A DNA stretch of 64,000 nt. It comes from Marinobacterium marinum. GTDB taxonomy: Bacteria; Pseudomonadota; Gammaproteobacteria; Pseudomonadales; Balneatricaceae. Position numbers and translations under genes: made by a program. The notes beneath the pieces were generated by a model. That model did no database searches and had not been told where the DNA came from. It was given only the letters and a program-made list of their open reading frames with translations. The stretch is from positions 1-64,000 of the forward strand of contig NZ_JACEMT010000042.1 in the NCBI RefSeq assembly GCF_013868415.1, in the 5' to 3' direction. This document shows, piece by piece, positions 9,724 through 22,601 of the stretch (the stretch's first letter is position 1; each line of letters begins with the position of its first letter).

Positions 9724-10862
9724 CAGGACTCCTTGGCCGATCCGACAATTGAATGACGAGAGGTGTATTCGATCACGCCTCCTCCCAGGCAAAGATCGTC
9801 CTGATACAGAACGACCGACTGTCCAGGTGTGACGGCGCGTTGTGGCTGGTCAAACAACACCCTGTAGCCGCCCTCCGGTGCTGCCTCGATCATGCAGTCC
9901 TGATCAGACTGACGGTAGCGCACCTTGGCCTTGCAGCGCAGCGGCAACGTTGGCGCTTCACCGCTGATCCAGAAAATTTCGCCGGCATAAAGCCAGTCGG
10001 CAAAGAGCAGGGGGTGCTGGCCCTGTACCGCAATCAGGACATTACGATCCAGGTCCTTGGCGGCGGCGAACCAGGGAACTTCGGGATAGTCCTTTAGACC
10101 ACCGATCCCCAAGCCCTGGCGCTGACCGATGGTGTAGTACATTAGCCCCTGATGCTCACCAATAACGTCACCTTCGGGTGTTTCAATACGACCGGGTTGT
10201 GCCGGGAGGTATTGTTTGAGGAAATCGCTGAAGCGGCGCTCACCAATAAAGCAGATGCCGGTACTGTCCTTTTTGTCATGGGTAATCAGGCCGTGCTCTT
10301 CGGCCAGGTGCCGAACGTCGGGCTTTTCCAATTCGCCTACCGGAAACAGTGTCTGTTCCAGCTCGGCCTCGCCAACCTGATGCAGGAAGTAGCTTTGATC
10401 CTTGTTGGGGTCCAGTCCTTTCAGCAGCACGGCGTGGCCGTCACGTTCACCGCGACGTACATAGTGCCCGGTGGCAATCAGATCGGCGCCCAGCACCTGG
10501 GCGTATTCGAGAAAGGCCTTGAACTTGATTTCACGGTTACACAGGATATCGGGGTTGGGAGTGCGCCCGGCCTTGTATTCCGCCAGAAAATGTTCGAATA
10601 CATTGTCCCAGTATTCGGCTGCAAAGTTGGCGGTATGCAGGGTAATGCCCAGCTTGTCGCAGACTGCCTGAGCATCGGCCAGGTCTTCCTTGGCGGTACA
10701 GTACTCGGTGCCGTCATCCTCGTCCCAATTCTTCATAAACAGGCCTTCCACCTGATAGCCTTGCTGGATTAGCAGCAGAGCTGAAACGGAAGAATCCACA
10801 CCGCCGGACATGCCGACGATTACTTTGGTTTGGGCGTGGGGCTTGGGTGCAGTCATGTTCAA
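9723..10862 (-). CDS. mnmA: tRNA-specific 2-thiouridylase MnmA
   Basis: Transfers sulfur to U34 of Glu, Gln and Lys tRNAs using ATP and the sulfur relay. The 379-aa product shows the PP-loop [15 protein letters not shown] near residue 20. It has the two catalytic cysteines in LCNREIKF (near 107) and [10 protein letters not shown] (near 202), and the tRNA-binding insert between them. The C-terminal beta-barrel region is complete. Its start overlaps the nudJ stop by 4 bp (ATGA) and its stop overlaps the hflD start, so nudJ-mnmA-hflD form one coupled unit. Confidence 0.97.
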   Translation of the reverse strand: MNMTAPKPHAQTKVIVGMSGGVDSSVSALLLIQQGYQVEGLFMKNWDEDDGTEYCTAKEDLADAQAVCDKLGITLHTANFAAEYWDNVFEHFLAEYKAGRTPNPDILCNREIKFKAFLEYAQVLGADLIATGHYVRRGERDGHAVLLKGLDPNKDQSYFLHQVGEAELEQTLFPVGELEKPDVRHLAEEHGLITHDKKDSTGICFIGERRFSDFLKQYLPAQPGRIETPEGDVIGEHQGLMYYTIGQRQGLGIGGLKDYPEVPWFAAAKDLDRNVLIAVQGQHPLLFADWLYAGEIFWISGEAPTLPLRCKAKVRYRQSDQDCMIEAAPEGGYRVLFDQPQRAVTPGQSVVLYQDDLCLGGGVIEYTSRHSIVGSAKES

Positions 10863-11305
10863 GCGTTTTCCTGAATAAAGTCCAGCGGGTAGCGTATACC
10901 ACGCAGATAATCATCGATGCAGCGGATAACCAGATCACTACGTAACTCGGGGCGACGCGCTTCGATTTCTGTGCGGGTCAGCCATAGTGGACCGATAATG
11001 CCGGTATCAAGCTGTGCATCAGGCAGCTGCTCGACGGCGCGTGCTATGAAACAGTAGCGGTGATAGGTCACGCCGTTTGAAGGAGCATAATACGTGTACA
11101 GTCCCAGCAGCGCTTCAGGCTCCACGATCCAGCCGGTTTCTTCCAGAGCTTCACGCCTGGCGGCTTCCACAAAGCTTTCGCCCTGTTCCAGGTGCCCGGC
11201 AGGCTGGTTGATAACCCGGCGGCCGCCGGCAATTTCTTCAACAAACAGAAAACGACCCTGCTGTTCGACAATACATGCAACGGTCGCATGGGGTGTCCAG
11301 CGCAT
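10859..11305 (-). CDS. nudJ: Nudix hydrolase NudJ-type phosphatase
   Basis: A 148-aa Nudix protein. The Nudix box runs from GHLEQGESF through REALEETGW near residues 37-60, with the metal-binding glutamates present. E. coli NudJ (YmfB), in the same neighbourhood upstream of mnmA, hydrolyses thiamine pyrophosphates and nucleoside di/triphosphates. ATG 11305 ([14 protein letters not shown]) has GGAG 7 bases before it, and the N-terminus fits the family better than the in-frame ATG 36 bases upstream. The NudJ assignment rests on gene order as well as sequence. Confidence 0.9.
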   Translation of the reverse strand: MRWTPHATVACIVEQQGRFLFVEEIAGGRRVINQPAGHLEQGESFVEAARREALEETGWIVEPEALLGLYTYYAPSNGVTYHRYCFIARAVEQLPDAQLDTGIIGPLWLTRTEIEARRPELRSDLVIRCIDDYLRGIRYPLDFIQENA

Positions 11306-11390
11306 TACAACTCCATCATACTCGGCTTGGCTGAAACGCATGATAACAGTTTGGCCCCGTCATTGTCTGTGCGCCAGCCGGCAGGCCGGT

Positions 11391-12020
11391 TCAGCGTTGA
11401 CGGCGCGACCGCTGACCTTGTCCGGCGTGGGGACGTCGATCGGAGCGAGAGCGTGGACGAGGTGTACTGGCTGGCAGATGAATCGTGTCTTCTCGCCACT
11501 GGCCCGGTGGCAGTTGTTCCAGCGACCAGGTGCCGATAGACCAGCGAATCAGGCGCAGGGTGGGGAAGCCGACTGCTGCCGTCATCCGGCGCACCTGGCG
11601 GTTGCGACCTTCGGTGATGGTCAGCTTCAACCAGCTGGTTGGTTGCTCCTTGCGGTAACGTACCGGTGGTGTGCGGGGCCAAAGCCAGTCCGGCTCATCG
11701 ACCCTTTGTGCCTGTGCCGGGCGTGTGGGGCCATCTTTCAGGGTGACACCTTTTTGCAGTCGCGAGATGGCTTCATCCGAAATGAGCCCTTCTACCTGAG
11801 CATAATAGGTTTTGGGCATTTTGAAGGCAGGGCTGGCCAACTGATGCTGTAGCTGACCGTCACCGGTCAGGATCAACAGTCCCTCGGAGTCGTAATCCAG
11901 CCGTCCAGCTGCATAGACTCCGGGAATCTTAATATAATCGGCCAGCGTTGCGCGTTGCTCCTGATCCGTGAACTGCGTCAGTACTCTGAACGGTTTGTTG
12001 AAAAGCAAAATGTTTGACAT
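11391..12020 (-). CDS. rluE: 23S rRNA pseudouridine synthase RluE
   Basis: An RsuA/RluB-family pseudouridine synthase; RluE modifies U2457 of 23S rRNA. The catalytic aspartate lies in [18 protein letters not shown] near residue 42, and the C-terminal motif [19 protein letters not shown] near residue 140 is conserved. It lacks the N-terminal S4 domain seen in RsuA and RluB, as RluE does. The last 25 residues are unusually rich in Arg and Ser ([20 protein letters not shown]) and look disordered and RNA-binding. It lies just downstream of cspD (13-bp gap) on the same strand. Confidence 0.93.
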   Translation of the reverse strand: MSNILLFNKPFRVLTQFTDQEQRATLADYIKIPGVYAAGRLDYDSEGLLILTGDGQLQHQLASPAFKMPKTYYAQVEGLISDEAISRLQKGVTLKDGPTRPAQAQRVDEPDWLWPRTPPVRYRKEQPTSWLKLTITEGRNRQVRRMTAAVGFPTLRLIRWSIGTWSLEQLPPGQWREDTIHLPASTPRPRSRSDRRPHAGQGQRSRRQR

Positions 12021-12032
12021 TTAACGCGAGTA

Positions 12033-12239
12033 TTACTCCGCCGATTGAATGTTGACAGCATGCAATCCCTTTGGGCCCTCCTGAATCTCGAACTTAACGG
12101 TCTGGCCTGCCTTGAGGCTTTTGTATCCGTCCATCACGATGGCCGAGAAATGGGCAAAGAGCTCTTCTTCACATGCATCCGAGAGAATAAAACCATAGCC
12201 CTTGGCATTGTTGAACCACTTCACAGTCCCTAACTGCAT
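12033..12239 (-). CDS. cspD: cold-shock-domain protein CspD-like
   Basis: A 68-aa single cold-shock domain. RNP1 appears as KGYGFI and RNP2 as LFAHFSAI. CspD of E. coli inhibits DNA replication in stationary phase and is divergent to clpS, as here. I chose ATG 12239 (MQLGTVKWFNN) because AGGAGG lies about 9 bases before it. The upstream in-frame ATG at 12260 would put that ribosome site inside the gene. The 5' region contains a 7-bp hairpin, CCGCTTG (12289-12295) with CAAGCGG (12302-12308), whose role is unknown. Confidence 0.9.
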   Translation of the reverse strand: MQLGTVKWFNNAKGYGFILSDACEEELFAHFSAIVMDGYKSLKAGQTVKFEIQEGPKGLHAVNIQSAE

Positions 12240-12500
12240 CACTACTTCCTCCTGCGACATTCAGGGCCACTCGCCCTTAGGTCATTGCCCGCTTGTGGGT
12301 GCAAGCGGTGTTCCTTGATATTCTGAGTGGATCAGGGACTACAGGTTGGCGGTCAGCGTAGTAACTACAAACAGCGTAGACTTATCGGCAGGCTGCCTTT
12401 AACCTCTCCTTTACACAGGCCGAGTATAGCATTTGCTGCCTATGACACTAGGGATAGCAGGGCTTTTCCGGCGGGATTTAGACTAATATCGAAGGTAAAG

Positions 12501-12866
12501 ATGTTGCTGCAACAGTTTGATGGGTTCAGGTTGATGAGTTCTGATCAGGGCACCGATGATGATCATGCCGGCGACAGCGGTCTGGCGACGGCGGAAGCTC
12601 GGCCGCAGCTGAAACGACCGCCGATGTATCGAGTGGTGCTGTTAAATGATGATTACACACCGATGGATTTTGTCGTTGAAGTGTTGATGATTTTTTTCGC
12701 CATGGATCAGGAAAAAGCGACACAAGTGATGATGGCCGTCCATACTCAAGGCAAGGGGGTCTGTGGTGTATATACCCGCGATGTGGCTGAAACCAAATCG
12801 GCGCACGTGAATCACTATGCCAGAGAAAACAAACACCCGCTGTTGTGTGAAGTGGAAACGGTCTGA
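12501..12866 (+). CDS. clpS: ATP-dependent Clp protease adaptor ClpS
   Basis: The N-degron recognition protein, which hands proteins with destabilising N-terminal residues to ClpAP. The 121-aa protein has a 35-residue flexible N-terminal extension followed by the core [20 protein letters not shown], with the Asn-Asp pair that grips the N-terminus, and [18 protein letters not shown] 12501 has GAAGG at 12491-12495 and gives an N-terminal extension of the length seen in Pseudomonas. ATG 12534 is a possible alternative. It is followed by clpA after 14 bp. Confidence 0.94.
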   Translation: MLLQQFDGFRLMSSDQGTDDDHAGDSGLATAEARPQLKRPPMYRVVLLNDDYTPMDFVVEVLMIFFAMDQEKATQVMMAVHTQGKGVCGVYTRDVAETKSAHVNHYARENKHPLLCEVETV

Positions 12867-12880
12867 CGGAGGCATACGCC

Positions 12881-15139
12881 ATGCTTAATCGAGAACTTGA
12901 AGATACCCTGAGCGTTGCGTTCCGGTCTGCCCGGGATAAGCGACATGAGTTCATGACGGTCGAGCATCTGCTGCTGGCACTGCTTGATAACCGGCAGGCT
13001 GTTGAGGTGTTGCATGCCTGTGGTGTTGATCTGGACCGGCTGCGCCAGCAGTTGATCGCCTTTATTGATGAAACCACGCCCTTGCTGCCTGAAAACATCC
13101 CCAATATGGAAACTCAGCCGACTCTGGGCTTCCAGCGCGTTCTGCAGCGGGCCGTTTTTCATGTGCAGTCTTCCGGCAAGACGGAAGTCAGTGGTGCGAA
13201 TGTACTGGTTGCCATTTTCAGCGAGCAGGAAAGCCATGCTGTTTTCGTACTGCAGCAGCAAGGTGTCGAGCGAGTTGATGTCGTCAACTATATTTCTCAC
13301 GGCATCTCGCGGGTGAGCGAAAGTGAAGAGGCGGGTCATGGCCAGGAAGCGGAAGGGGAGGAGCGTCAGGATAACAGTAAAAGCGCACTGGCTCAGTATT
13401 CGGTCAATTTGAACCAGCAAGCGGCCCAGGGGCGCATTGATCCGTTGGTCGGGCGTGATGCTGAAGTGGAGCGCGTGGTTCAGATTCTGTCGCGGCGCCG
13501 CAAGAACAACCCGCTGCTGGTCGGGGAGGCCGGTGTCGGCAAAACCGCCATTGCCGAAGGTTTGGCCAAGCTGATCGTTGAAGAGTCCGTGCCGGATATT
13601 ATTGCCGACAGTGTTGTCTATTCTTTGGATCTGGGTGCCTTGCTGGCCGGTACCAAGTATCGAGGGGATTTCGAAAAGCGCCTTAAGGCACTGCTGAACG
13701 AAATCAAGCAGCAGCCAGGCGCTATCCTGTTTATCGATGAAATCCATACCATTATCGGAGCGGGCGCGGCTTCGGGTGGCTCCATGGATGCGTCCAATCT
13801 GTTGAAGCCGCTGCTCAGTTCAGGTGAAATCCGTTGCATCGGTTCTACTACCTTTCAGGAATTCCGCGGCATTTTCGAGAAAGACCGGGCGTTGGCGCGT
13901 CGTTTTCAGAAAATTGATGTGCTGGAACCCAGTGTCGATGATACGCACCGGATCTTGCGTGGCCTCAAAACGCGGTTTGAAGAGCATCATGAAGTGGAGT
14001 TCACCGATGCGGCGCTGCGTGCTGCAGCTGAACTGGCCGGACGCTATATCAATGACAAACATATGCCGGACAAGGCTATTGATGTGATTGACGAAGCCGG
14101 AGCTTATCAGCGTCTGGTCGAGCCGGAGCAGCGCAAGAAAGTGATTGATGTCGCTGAAGTAGAAGCGGTTGTGGCCAAGATCGCACGTATTCCGCCGAAA
14201 AGCGTGTCCACGTCTGACAAGGATCAGCTGCGCAAGCTGGAAACCAATCTCAAGATGGTTGTGCTGGGGCAGGATGAAGCGATCGACTCTCTGGCTTCGG
14301 CCATCAAGCTCTCGCGTGCCGGATTGAAAGAGCCCAACAAGCCGGTGGGCAGCTTCCTGTTTGCCGGGCCTACCGGGGTTGGCAAGACCGAAGTGACACA
14401 GCAATTGGCGCGTATCCTGGGGATCGAGCTGGTGCGTTTCGATATGTCCGAATATATGGAACGTCATACGGTTTCACGGTTGATCGGTGCGCCGCCCGGT
14501 TATGTGGGTTTTGACCAGGGGGGGCTGCTGACCGAAGCGGTTACCAAAACACCGCATTGCGTTTTGTTGCTGGATGAAATCGAAAAGGCGCATCCGGAAG
14601 TGTTCAACCTCCTGCTGCAGGTGATGGATAACGGGACACTGACCGATAACAATGGTCGCAAGGCGGATTTCCGTAATGTCATCCTGGTCATGACGACCAA
14701 TGCCGGCGCCGAAGCGCAGGGACGGCCGTCAATCGGTTTTGCCCGACAGGATCATAGCTCTGATGCCATGGAAGCACTCAAGCGGCTGTTTACGCCCGAG
14801 TTCCGCAACCGCCTGGATACGGTCATTCAGTTCAAGCCGTTGACGCTGGAGATCGTCAAGGGTGTTGTAGACAAGTTCCTGACTGAACTGCAGGCTCAGC
14901 TGGATGAGAAGCGCGTTGTACTCAATGTCAGTGATGAAGCTCGCCTGTGGCTGGCGCAGAATGGTTACGATGAGAAAATGGGCGCGCGTCCGATGCAGCG
15001 ACTGATTCAGGAGAAGGTGAAAAAGCCGTTGGCCGAAATGATTCTGTTTGGCAGCCTGGCAGAGTCAGGCGGTGAAGTGGATATCGATATCGGTGAGGAC
15101 GGGGAGATCAGTGTGGAGGTCGCAGCGGTGGCAGCCTGA
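12881..15139 (+). CDS. clpA: ATP-dependent Clp protease ATP-binding subunit ClpA
   Basis: The hexameric AAA+ unfoldase that feeds ClpP. The 752-aa protein has a Clp N-domain (about 1-145) that docks ClpS. D1 has Walker [10 protein letters not shown] near residue 213 and Walker [10 protein letters not shown]2 has GPTGVGKTE near residue 497 and [12 protein letters not shown]. The ClpP-docking loop is IGF ([10 protein letters not shown] near 615). It lacks the long middle domain of ClpB. It is co-transcribed with clpS. Confidence 0.97.
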   Translation: MLNRELEDTLSVAFRSARDKRHEFMTVEHLLLALLDNRQAVEVLHACGVDLDRLRQQLIAFIDETTPLLPENIPNMETQPTLGFQRVLQRAVFHVQSSGKTEVSGANVLVAIFSEQESHAVFVLQQQGVERVDVVNYISHGISRVSESEEAGHGQEAEGEERQDNSKSALAQYSVNLNQQAAQGRIDPLVGRDAEVERVVQILSRRRKNNPLLVGEAGVGKTAIAEGLAKLIVEESVPDIIADSVVYSLDLGALLAGTKYRGDFEKRLKALLNEIKQQPGAILFIDEIHTIIGAGAASGGSMDASNLLKPLLSSGEIRCIGSTTFQEFRGIFEKDRALARRFQKIDVLEPSVDDTHRILRGLKTRFEEHHEVEFTDAALRAAAELAGRYINDKHMPDKAIDVIDEAGAYQRLVEPEQRKKVIDVAEVEAVVAKIARIPPKSVSTSDKDQLRKLETNLKMVVLGQDEAIDSLASAIKLSRAGLKEPNKPVGSFLFAGPTGVGKTEVTQQLARILGIELVRFDMSEYMERHTVSRLIGAPPGYVGFDQGGLLTEAVTKTPHCVLLLDEIEKAHPEVFNLLLQVMDNGTLTDNNGRKADFRNVILVMTTNAGAEAQGRPSIGFARQDHSSDAMEALKRLFTPEFRNRLDTVIQFKPLTLEIVKGVVDKFLTELQAQLDEKRVVLNVSDEARLWLAQNGYDEKMGARPMQRLIQEKVKKPLAEMILFGSLAESGGEVDIDIGEDGEISVEVAAVAA

Positions 15140-15172
15140 GGGCTGCCATCCACCGCAGCCGCGCCTGATGAA

Positions 15173-15391
15173 TCAGCGGGCGCGGTATACGATGCGACCT
15201 TTGCTCAGGTCGTACGGGGTCAGTTCAACCTTGACCTTGTCGCCGGTCAGAATGCGGATGTAATTCTTGCGCATTTTGCCGGAGATGTGTGCAGTAACAA
15301 CGTGACCGTTTTCAAGTTCTACACGGAACATGGTATTCGGAAGGGTATCAACAACCGTTCCTTCCATTTCAAATGAATCTTCTTTAGCCAT
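15173..15391 (-). CDS. infA: translation initiation factor IF-1
   Basis: The 72-aa S1/OB-fold initiation factor that binds the ribosomal A site. The sequence is canonical: [20 protein letters not shown], then [20 protein letters not shown] and a [11 protein letters not shown] end. It is convergent with clpA and lies downstream of bpt, the usual gammaproteobacterial arrangement. The 34 bp between the clpA and infA stops are GC-rich, but I see no clean terminator hairpin. Confidence 0.98.
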   Translation of the reverse strand: MAKEDSFEMEGTVVDTLPNTMFRVELENGHVVTAHISGKMRKNYIRILTGDKVKVELTPYDLSKGRIVYRAR

Positions 15392-15487
15392 TTACCTACC
15401 TTTGAGGCTGGATTGCCTATATGGAAAGCGCAGTATTTTGCCTGAAATTGCGCGTGAATTCAAAATCTATCGGCTGAACGGGCCATA

Positions 15488-16195
15488 TTATACGCTCTGC
15501 CACTTGTGATTCAGCAGCATTTCAAGCGGTGAATATGCCGTTTTGTAATTCATTTTTCGGCACTCCTCGACCCAATAGCCCAAATACAGATAAGGCAACT
15601 GCAGTCGCTGTGCTTGCCGGATTTGCCAGATGATCGCGTAAACGCCCAGGCTGCGCCTGGGTTCATCCGGGTCATAAAACGTATAGAGCGCCGACAGTCC
15701 CTGCTCAAGTCGATCGGAGACGGCTACAGCCAGCAGTGTGCCTTCAGGGGAGCGGAATTCATAAAAGCAGCTGTCGGTCCGTCCATCGGTCAAGAAGCTC
15801 ACAAACTGCTCTTCGCTGGGCGGGTACATATCGCCATCGGCATGCCGTTTTCGGATATAGCGCTCGTAAAGGCTGTAGTACTCGGCGGTGAATGCACAGG
15901 GGGCAGGGCAGACGATCAAATCGGTATTTCGGTTCTCGATACGGTGCTGAGTTTTGGATGGCCGAAAGCGTGCAGCCGGAATACGTACGGATATACAAGC
16001 CTGACAGTCTTCACAGTGCGGGCGGTAGATATGGCTGCCGCTGCGCCGAAAGCCCAGATTGGACAGTTGGCTGTACAGGTGATTGTCGATCGTCGCACGG
16101 GGGTCCACGAACAAAGTGCGGGCTTGGCGGTCAGGCAAATAGCTGCAGTCATGTTCGGGGGTTGCGTAAAACTTCAGCGTCCGCAGATTGCTCAT
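15488..16195 (-). CDS. bpt: aspartate/glutamate leucyltransferase Bpt
   Basis: Transfers Leu from Leu-tRNA to proteins with N-terminal Asp or Glu, creating N-degrons for ClpS. The 235-aa protein has the N-terminal cysteine-bearing region HDCSYLPDRQARTLFVDP and the CxxC pair in HCEDCQACISVRIP, both typical of the arginyl/leucyl-transferase family. The C-terminal part includes GVYAIIWQIRQAQRLQLPYL and GYWVEECRKMNYK. Its start overlaps the aat stop by 4 bp, so the two transferases are coupled. Confidence 0.95.
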   Translation of the reverse strand: MSNLRTLKFYATPEHDCSYLPDRQARTLFVDPRATIDNHLYSQLSNLGFRRSGSHIYRPHCEDCQACISVRIPAARFRPSKTQHRIENRNTDLIVCPAPCAFTAEYYSLYERYIRKRHADGDMYPPSEEQFVSFLTDGRTDSCFYEFRSPEGTLLAVAVSDRLEQGLSALYTFYDPDEPRRSLGVYAIIWQIRQAQRLQLPYLYLGYWVEECRKMNYKTAYSPLEMLLNHKWQSV

Positions 16196-16907
16196 GCACG
16201 TCCCTCCGCAACTGCGTCGCGATCAATGGAAAAATACCATGCGTGCTCACAGGGTCGATCACGCAGGCGCGCGACTTCCTGAGCAAAGATCGCTCGTGGT
16301 ATTTCGGTTGCACCAAGACTGGCCAGATGGTCGTTATAGACTTGGCAATCGATCAACTCATAGTGCCAGTGCCGCAATTGAGTCGCGAGCCAGGCAAAGG
16401 CTATTTTGGAACAGTCACGTTGCGTGGAAAACATGGACTCGCCGAAGAATACCTTGCCGATTCCCAGGCCGTACAGGCCGCCTGCCAATTCTTCACCGAC
16501 CCAGACTTCAACCGAATGTGCGATTCCCTGATGATGCAGGTTCAGGTAAGCGGTGAAAATGTCATCGCTGATCCAAGTGCCCGCCTGTTTACGTCTTGGG
16601 GCCGCGCAGGCTGCGATAACTCTGGCAAACGCGGTATCGAAAGTGACCCTGTAATCCGTCTTGCGCAGGCGCTTGCGCATGCTGCGTGACAGGTACAGGT
16701 CTCCGGGAAATAGAACGCAGCGAGGGTCGGGGCTCCACCATAGAATGGGTTCACCGGGGTTGTACCAGGGAAAAATGCCCTGGCGGTAGGCCGTGAGCAG
16801 TCGTGCTTCGCTCAGATCGCCACCTGCCGCAAGCAGGCCATCCGGGTCTGTCAGGGCCTGCTTGAGCGGCGGGAAGTCAAGGCTGTCATCAGCCAGCCAG
16901 GCGATCA

Positions 16908-16908
<1 letters not shown>
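16192..16908 (-). CDS. aat: leucyl/phenylalanyl-tRNA-protein transferase
   Basis: Adds Leu or Phe to proteins with N-terminal Lys or Arg, the second route into the ClpS/ClpAP degradation pathway. The 238-aa protein has the family marks FPWYNPGEPILWWSPDPR near residue 48 and GGLYGLGIGKVFFGESMFS near residue 145. The C-terminal part has YELIDCQVYNDHLASLGATE. The start overlaps the trxB stop by one base, and its own stop overlaps bpt. trxB-aat-bpt (and perhaps infA) are read as one minus-strand unit. Confidence 0.96.
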
Positions 16909-17870
<962 letters not shown>

Positions 17871-18064
17871 TCAGTTTCCACATTAAGATGTTCGTAAGCT
17901 GGTTCAAGTATACTGAACCGTTGGCGGAATGGAGCTGACTCTAAACCCGCAAGGGGCGATTGTCCATGTTGCATCTTTAACGTCAGGCAATATTCGGCGT
18001 CCGTGGGCGGATTATGTTATTTTTGCCATAGCTTGTTGATCTGTAGAGTGTAAGGAAAACCGGA

Positions 18065-20602
18065 TTGAGTGAGAAGCAGCCAAAAACCCCACCATCTCTG
18101 GCGGAACAATTACTCGGTATCGTGCGCGAGAGTGGTCTTATTCTGCTGGTGGGTGCCAACCTGTTCCTGGTGCTGGCGCTGATAGGTTATGACCCCAGAG
18201 ACCCCGGGTGGTCTCATCTGGGTTATCAGCCCCAGGTTGAAAATTTTACCGGCACGGCAGGTGCCTGGCTTGCGGATGCGGCCATTTCGGCAGTGGGGGT
18301 TGGGGCTTATCTGCTGCCGATCCTCTTGTTGATGCCGGCCTGGCGTTTTCTGCGTCGCCCCAAGTACGGGCTGATCGACAGTTTGCCGTTTTTGATGCTG
18401 CGTAGCACAGGCGCCATGCTGTTTTTGCTCAGTCTCTGTGCTTTGGCCTCTATTCATCTGTCCAATGAAGGGTTGCATTATCCCTTTACGGTCGGCGGAA
18501 TTCTGGGTGAAGCGGTGTCTGACTGGAGTGTCGGCTGGTTCAGCGTGGCGGGCAGTTCGGTTGTGTTCTGGACGCTATTGTTGCTGGGCGTAACCTTTTT
18601 TGCCGAAATGTCCTGGCGTGACGCGCTGGAAAAACTTGGTGGCAGGATTCTGGGTCTGGTCGATGCCATTAAGGGGCGTTTTGCACGCGGGCTTCCCTTG
18701 CCAGGCAATACGCTGGAAACCGAACCGCAGTGGCGAGATGAGATTCCCGAGCAGCCGGTGGCGCGCACACGCCCCGTGTCCAAGCCACGTCCACCTGTGG
18801 AAGAAATGCCGGAGCCGCCCTTGGTGACCAACAGGGTTGAGCCATCTTTTGACCCTGTAGTCGCGAAGCCGGAACCGCCGCGCCAGGCACGGTCGACGGC
18901 CCCGGCTCCTGTGCCCGAGAAAACGGAATCGGTGCCTGTACGCACCGAGCGTGTTGCTCCGGTGGCGGAAGCGAGCCGACCATCGACACCGGCGAGCGAT
19001 GATGCGGTCGCTAAAAAGAGCCTCAAAATCGTACCGCTGTCCGAGACGCACAAGCCGCTGCCGGAAGAAGCCGATCAGCAACCGGCACAGGTGCCGAAAC
19101 GCAAACAGCTCCCGCGTTTGCCGTCACTGGATCTGCTTGATCCGCCAGCTGAACAGCAACAGCAGGGGTACAGCGAAGATGATCTGGAGCAGATGTCGCG
19201 TCTGCTGGAAGACAAGCTGAATGACTTCGGCGTCAAGGCCGAGGTTGTCGAAGTTAACCCCGGCCCCGTGATTACGCGCTTTGAGCTGCAGCCCGCACCC
19301 GGAGTCAAAGCCAGCAAGATCTCCAACCTGTCACGCGACCTGGCACGTTCCATGGCCGTAACCAGCGTGCGTGTTGTCGAAGTGATTCCCGGCAAGTCGG
19401 TTGTGGGGGTCGAAATTCCGAATGAGGTCCGGCAAACGGTTCAACTGAGCGAAGTACTCAATGCCAAACCCTATCTTGAGGCGTCTTCACGCCTGACACT
19501 GGCGTTGGGTAATGATATCGCCGGCAATCCGGTCGTTGCCAACCTGGCCAAGATGCCACACTTGCTGGTGGCGGGCACCACCGGCTCGGGTAAATCGGTG
19601 GGTGTCAACGCCATGCTGCTGAGCTTGCTGTTGAAGGCAACTCCAGACGAGGTACGCCTTATTCTGGTTGACCCGAAGATGCTGGAACTGTCCATTTATG
19701 AAGGCATTCCGCACCTGCTGACGCCGGTTATTACCGACATGAAAGAGGCGGCGGGTGGCCTGCGCTGGTGTGTGGCCGAGATGGAGCGTCGCTACCGTCT
19801 GATGGCCAAAATGGGTGTACGTAACATTGCCGGCTTTAACGACAAGGTTATCAATGCCCAGGAGGCTGGACAGCCCATTCCGGACCCTCTGTGGAACCCG
19901 CAGGAACATGGCTACCCGGATGATGAACCGGCTCCTCTGCTGGAGTCGCTGCCATACATCGTGGTGGTGATCGATGAATTTGCCGACATGATGATGATGG
20001 TCGGCAAAAAGGTTGAAGAGCTGATCGCGCGTATTGCCCAGAAGGCACGTGCGGCCGGCATACATCTGATTCTGGCCACTCAGCGACCGTCCGTGGATGT
20101 CATTACCGGCCTGATCAAGGCGAATATTCCGACTCGCATCGCCTTCCAGGTATCGTCCAAGATCGACTCACGTACCATTCTGGATCAGGGCGGAGCGGAA
20201 AGCCTGCTGGGTTATGGTGACATGCTATATGTGCCTGCCGGTACCAGCATTCCCAATCGTGTCCACGGCGCCTTTGTCAGTGATGACGAAGTCCATCGGG
20301 TGGTAGAGCAATGGAAGCTCCTGGGAGCGCCGAACTATATCGACGTGAACCTGTCCGAAGGGGGAGGCGAGTCCGGCGCCGGGGGCGGTTACGATGATGA
20401 ACAGGACCCCCTGTATGACGAAGCCGTCGCCTTTGTGACCGAGTCGCGCAAGGCATCGATCTCAAGCGTACAGCGTCGATTGAAAATCGGTTATAACCGG
20501 GCCGCCCGAATGATCGAGTCAATGGAAGCGGCGGGCGTTGTGTCTGAAGCAGGCAGCAACGGTCAGCGTGAAGTGCTGGCTCCGCCACCCCCGAGGGATT
20601 AA
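18065..20602 (+). CDS. ftsK: DNA translocase FtsK
   Basis: Septum-anchored DNA pump that moves terminus DNA toward dif and activates XerCD. The 845-aa protein has about four N-terminal membrane segments (residues 20-180), then a Pro/Glu-rich linker (about 220-365). The motor has Walker [21 protein letters not shown] near residue 507 and Walker [15 protein letters not shown]. The C-terminal gamma winged helix has [20 protein letters not shown] near residue 800. That domain reads KOPS octamers, which in this window point at the dif site near 42.4 kb. The start is TTG at 18065 with AAGGA upstream; no ATG or GTG fits. Confidence 0.96.
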   Translation: MSEKQPKTPPSLAEQLLGIVRESGLILLVGANLFLVLALIGYDPRDPGWSHLGYQPQVENFTGTAGAWLADAAISAVGVGAYLLPILLLMPAWRFLRRPKYGLIDSLPFLMLRSTGAMLFLLSLCALASIHLSNEGLHYPFTVGGILGEAVSDWSVGWFSVAGSSVVFWTLLLLGVTFFAEMSWRDALEKLGGRILGLVDAIKGRFARGLPLPGNTLETEPQWRDEIPEQPVARTRPVSKPRPPVEEMPEPPLVTNRVEPSFDPVVAKPEPPRQARSTAPAPVPEKTESVPVRTERVAPVAEASRPSTPASDDAVAKKSLKIVPLSETHKPLPEEADQQPAQVPKRKQLPRLPSLDLLDPPAEQQQQGYSEDDLEQMSRLLEDKLNDFGVKAEVVEVNPGPVITRFELQPAPGVKASKISNLSRDLARSMAVTSVRVVEVIPGKSVVGVEIPNEVRQTVQLSEVLNAKPYLEASSRLTLALGNDIAGNPVVANLAKMPHLLVAGTTGSGKSVGVNAMLLSLLLKATPDEVRLILVDPKMLELSIYEGIPHLLTPVITDMKEAAGGLRWCVAEMERRYRLMAKMGVRNIAGFNDKVINAQEAGQPIPDPLWNPQEHGYPDDEPAPLLESLPYIVVVIDEFADMMMMVGKKVEELIARIAQKARAAGIHLILATQRPSVDVITGLIKANIPTRIAFQVSSKIDSRTILDQGGAESLLGYGDMLYVPAGTSIPNRVHGAFVSDDEVHRVVEQWKLLGAPNYIDVNLSEGGGESGAGGGYDDEQDPLYDEAVAFVTESRKASISSVQRRLKIGYNRAARMIESMEAAGVVSEAGSNGQREVLAPPPPRD

Positions 20603-20604
20603 AC

Positions 20605-21249
20605 ATGTTGAAAGCGATGATGACAAAAACACTGGCGGCAGCGGTGTTGGCGATGGGGTTGAATGTCGCCTGTGCCAGCCCGGTTGACGAGTTGACCGAC
20701 CTTCTGTCCGGGCATGACGCAGCCAAGGCGACGTTTACTCAGTTTGCCCTGAGTGGCGATGGCGTCAAGGCGGAAGATTCCAGTGGCCATTTCGTGGTCG
20801 CCCGTCCCAACCGTTTCCGCTGGGTGACTGAGGCACCGTTTCTGCAGGAAATCGTCAGTGACGGCGACTATATATGGATTCATGATCCGGACCTGGAGCA
20901 AGTCACGCGAAAGCCGGCAACCGGGCAAAATAACAGTGCGCCGGCCATGATTCTGAACGGTCAGATCAAGCAGCTCAGCGAGCGCTTCAGTATTGAGCGG
21001 ATTGATCGTAACGAGGGCGGCACTGCCCTGTATGAGCTGAAGCCCCTGGATGCTGAAAACAGTACGTTCACACGTATTCGCCTGTTGTTTGACCAGGAGC
21101 GTATCAGTGAACTGTCCATGGAAGACAGCCTGGGGCAACGCAGCATGCTTGTGTTGCATGACCTGGAATACGACCCTGAACTGGAAGCCGGTGTGTTTGA
21201 ATTCATACCGCCAGAAGGCGCAGATGTGATTCTGGACCCGGGTCAGTAA
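20605..21249 (+). CDS. lolA: outer-membrane lipoprotein carrier protein LolA
   Basis: Periplasmic chaperone that carries lipoproteins from LolCDE to LolB. The 214-aa precursor has a Sec signal peptide with a hydrophobic core [14 protein letters not shown] and likely cleavage before SPVDEL (residue 25-26). The mature part shows the LolA start [18 protein letters not shown] and the sugar-barrel strands [19 protein letters not shown]. It begins 2 bp after ftsK and its stop overlaps the rarA start by one base, so ftsK-lolA-rarA-crcB are tightly packed. Confidence 0.95.
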   Translation: MLKAMMTKTLAAAVLAMGLNVACASPVDELTDLLSGHDAAKATFTQFALSGDGVKAEDSSGHFVVARPNRFRWVTEAPFLQEIVSDGDYIWIHDPDLEQVTRKPATGQNNSAPAMILNGQIKQLSERFSIERIDRNEGGTALYELKPLDAENSTFTRIRLLFDQERISELSMEDSLGQRSMLVLHDLEYDPELEAGVFEFIPPEGADVILDPGQ

Positions 21250-22601
21250 TGCAAGACCTGTTCAGCGATCAGATCAAGGGTTACCAGCCACTGGCAGCCC
21301 GTATGCGTCCCACTACGCTGCAAGGCTACATTGGGCAAAGCCACCTGCTGGCTTCGGGCAAGCCTCTGCGTCAGGCATTGGAGCAGGGTGCGATTCACTC
21401 CATGATTCTGTGGGGACCGCCCGGCGTCGGCAAAACCACGCTGGCACAACTGGTTGCACATCAGGTGGATGCTCATTTCATGACCGTCTCGGCGGTTCTG
21501 GCTGGCGTGAAGGACATCCGTCAGGCAGTGGATGAGGCCCGACAGGTCAAGGCTCAGAGCGGCCGCATGTCGATTCTGTTTGTGGACGAGGTACACCGAT
21601 TTAACAAGTCGCAGCAGGATGCCTTCTTGCCCTATGTGGAAGATGGAACCGTGATTTTCATTGGTGCGACAACAGAAAACCCCTCGTTTGAATTGAATAA
21701 CGCGTTGTTGTCGCGCGCCCGTGTATACCTGTTGCGTTCCTTGACTCAGGAGGAGCTGCATCAAGTGATCGAGCAGGCACTGAATGATGTGGAGCGCGGT
21801 CTGGGCGGGCAGTCCCTGCAGATCCCGGATGACATGCTGGAACAGTTGGCACTGGCCGCCGACGGGGATGCCCGGACGGCACTCAACCTGCTGGAAATCG
21901 CTGCCGATCTGGCGCAGGATCAGCCGGATGGCAGTCGACGCCTGACACCCGACCTTATGCGGGAGGTCTTGCAAGCCGGAGGGCGCCGCTTCGACAAGGG
22001 GGGTGACCAGTTTTACGATATGATATCGGCATTCCACAAGTCGGTGCGCGGCTCATCCCCGGACGGAGCGCTCTACTGGTACTGCCGCATGCTGGATGGC
22101 GGTGCCGACCCCTTGTACGTAGCCCGCAGGCTGGTTGCCATTGCCTCTGAAGATATCGGCAACGCTGACCCTCGTGCCATGCAAGTGGCCTTGTCCGCCT
22201 GGGATGCCTTTGAGCGTGTCGGGCCGGCCGAGGGCGAGCGCGCTATTGCCCAGGCGGCCATTTATTGTGCCTGCGCTCCTAAAAGCAATGCGGTCTATCG
22301 TGCTTTCAATCAATGCATGGCCGAAGTGCGTCAGGAAGGCTCTTTGCCAGTCCCCGAGCATCTGCGCAATGCCCCAACCGAATTAATGAAAGACTTGGGG
22401 TATGGCGCCGAATACCGGTATGCCCATGATGAACCGAACGCCTATGCGGCTGGTGAATGTTACCTGCCCGAGGCCATGGCTGATCGGTGCTGGTATCAGC
22501 CCGAAACACGTGGCCTGGAAATTAAAATTGGCGAGAAACTGCAACACCTGCGCCAACAGGATAAGCAGAGCCCTCGGCAACGCTACGGGAGGCGGCGATG
22601 A
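21249..22601 (+). CDS. rarA: replication-associated recombination protein RarA (MgsA)
   Basis: AAA+ ATPase that acts at stalled replication forks with SSB. The 450-aa protein has Walker [18 protein letters not shown] near residue 57, Walker [21 protein letters not shown] near residue 115, and sensor 1 [15 protein letters not shown]-terminal tetramerisation domain follows ([20 protein letters not shown]). Size and layout match the MgsA/WRNIP1 family. Its stop overlaps crcB by 4 bp. Confidence 0.96.
   Translation: MQDLFSDQIKGYQPLAARMRPTTLQGYIGQSHLLASGKPLRQALEQGAIHSMILWGPPGVGKTTLAQLVAHQVDAHFMTVSAVLAGVKDIRQAVDEARQVKAQSGRMSILFVDEVHRFNKSQQDAFLPYVEDGTVIFIGATTENPSFELNNALLSRARVYLLRSLTQEELHQVIEQALNDVERGLGGQSLQIPDDMLEQLALAADGDARTALNLLEIAADLAQDQPDGSRRLTPDLMREVLQAGGRRFDKGGDQFYDMISAFHKSVRGSSPDGALYWYCRMLDGGADPLYVARRLVAIASEDIGNADPRAMQVALSAWDAFERVGPAEGERAIAQAAIYCACAPKSNAVYRAFNQCMAEVRQEGSLPVPEHLRNAPTELMKDLGYGAEYRYAHDEPNAYAAGECYLPEAMADRCWYQPETRGLEIKIGEKLQHLRQQDKQSPRQRYGRRR

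Noticed and set aside
17901-17919. Near-palindrome GGTTCAAGTATACTGAACC between trxB and ftsK
   Set aside because: The two halves are offset by one base and I know no regulator for it; it may be just a promoter element.
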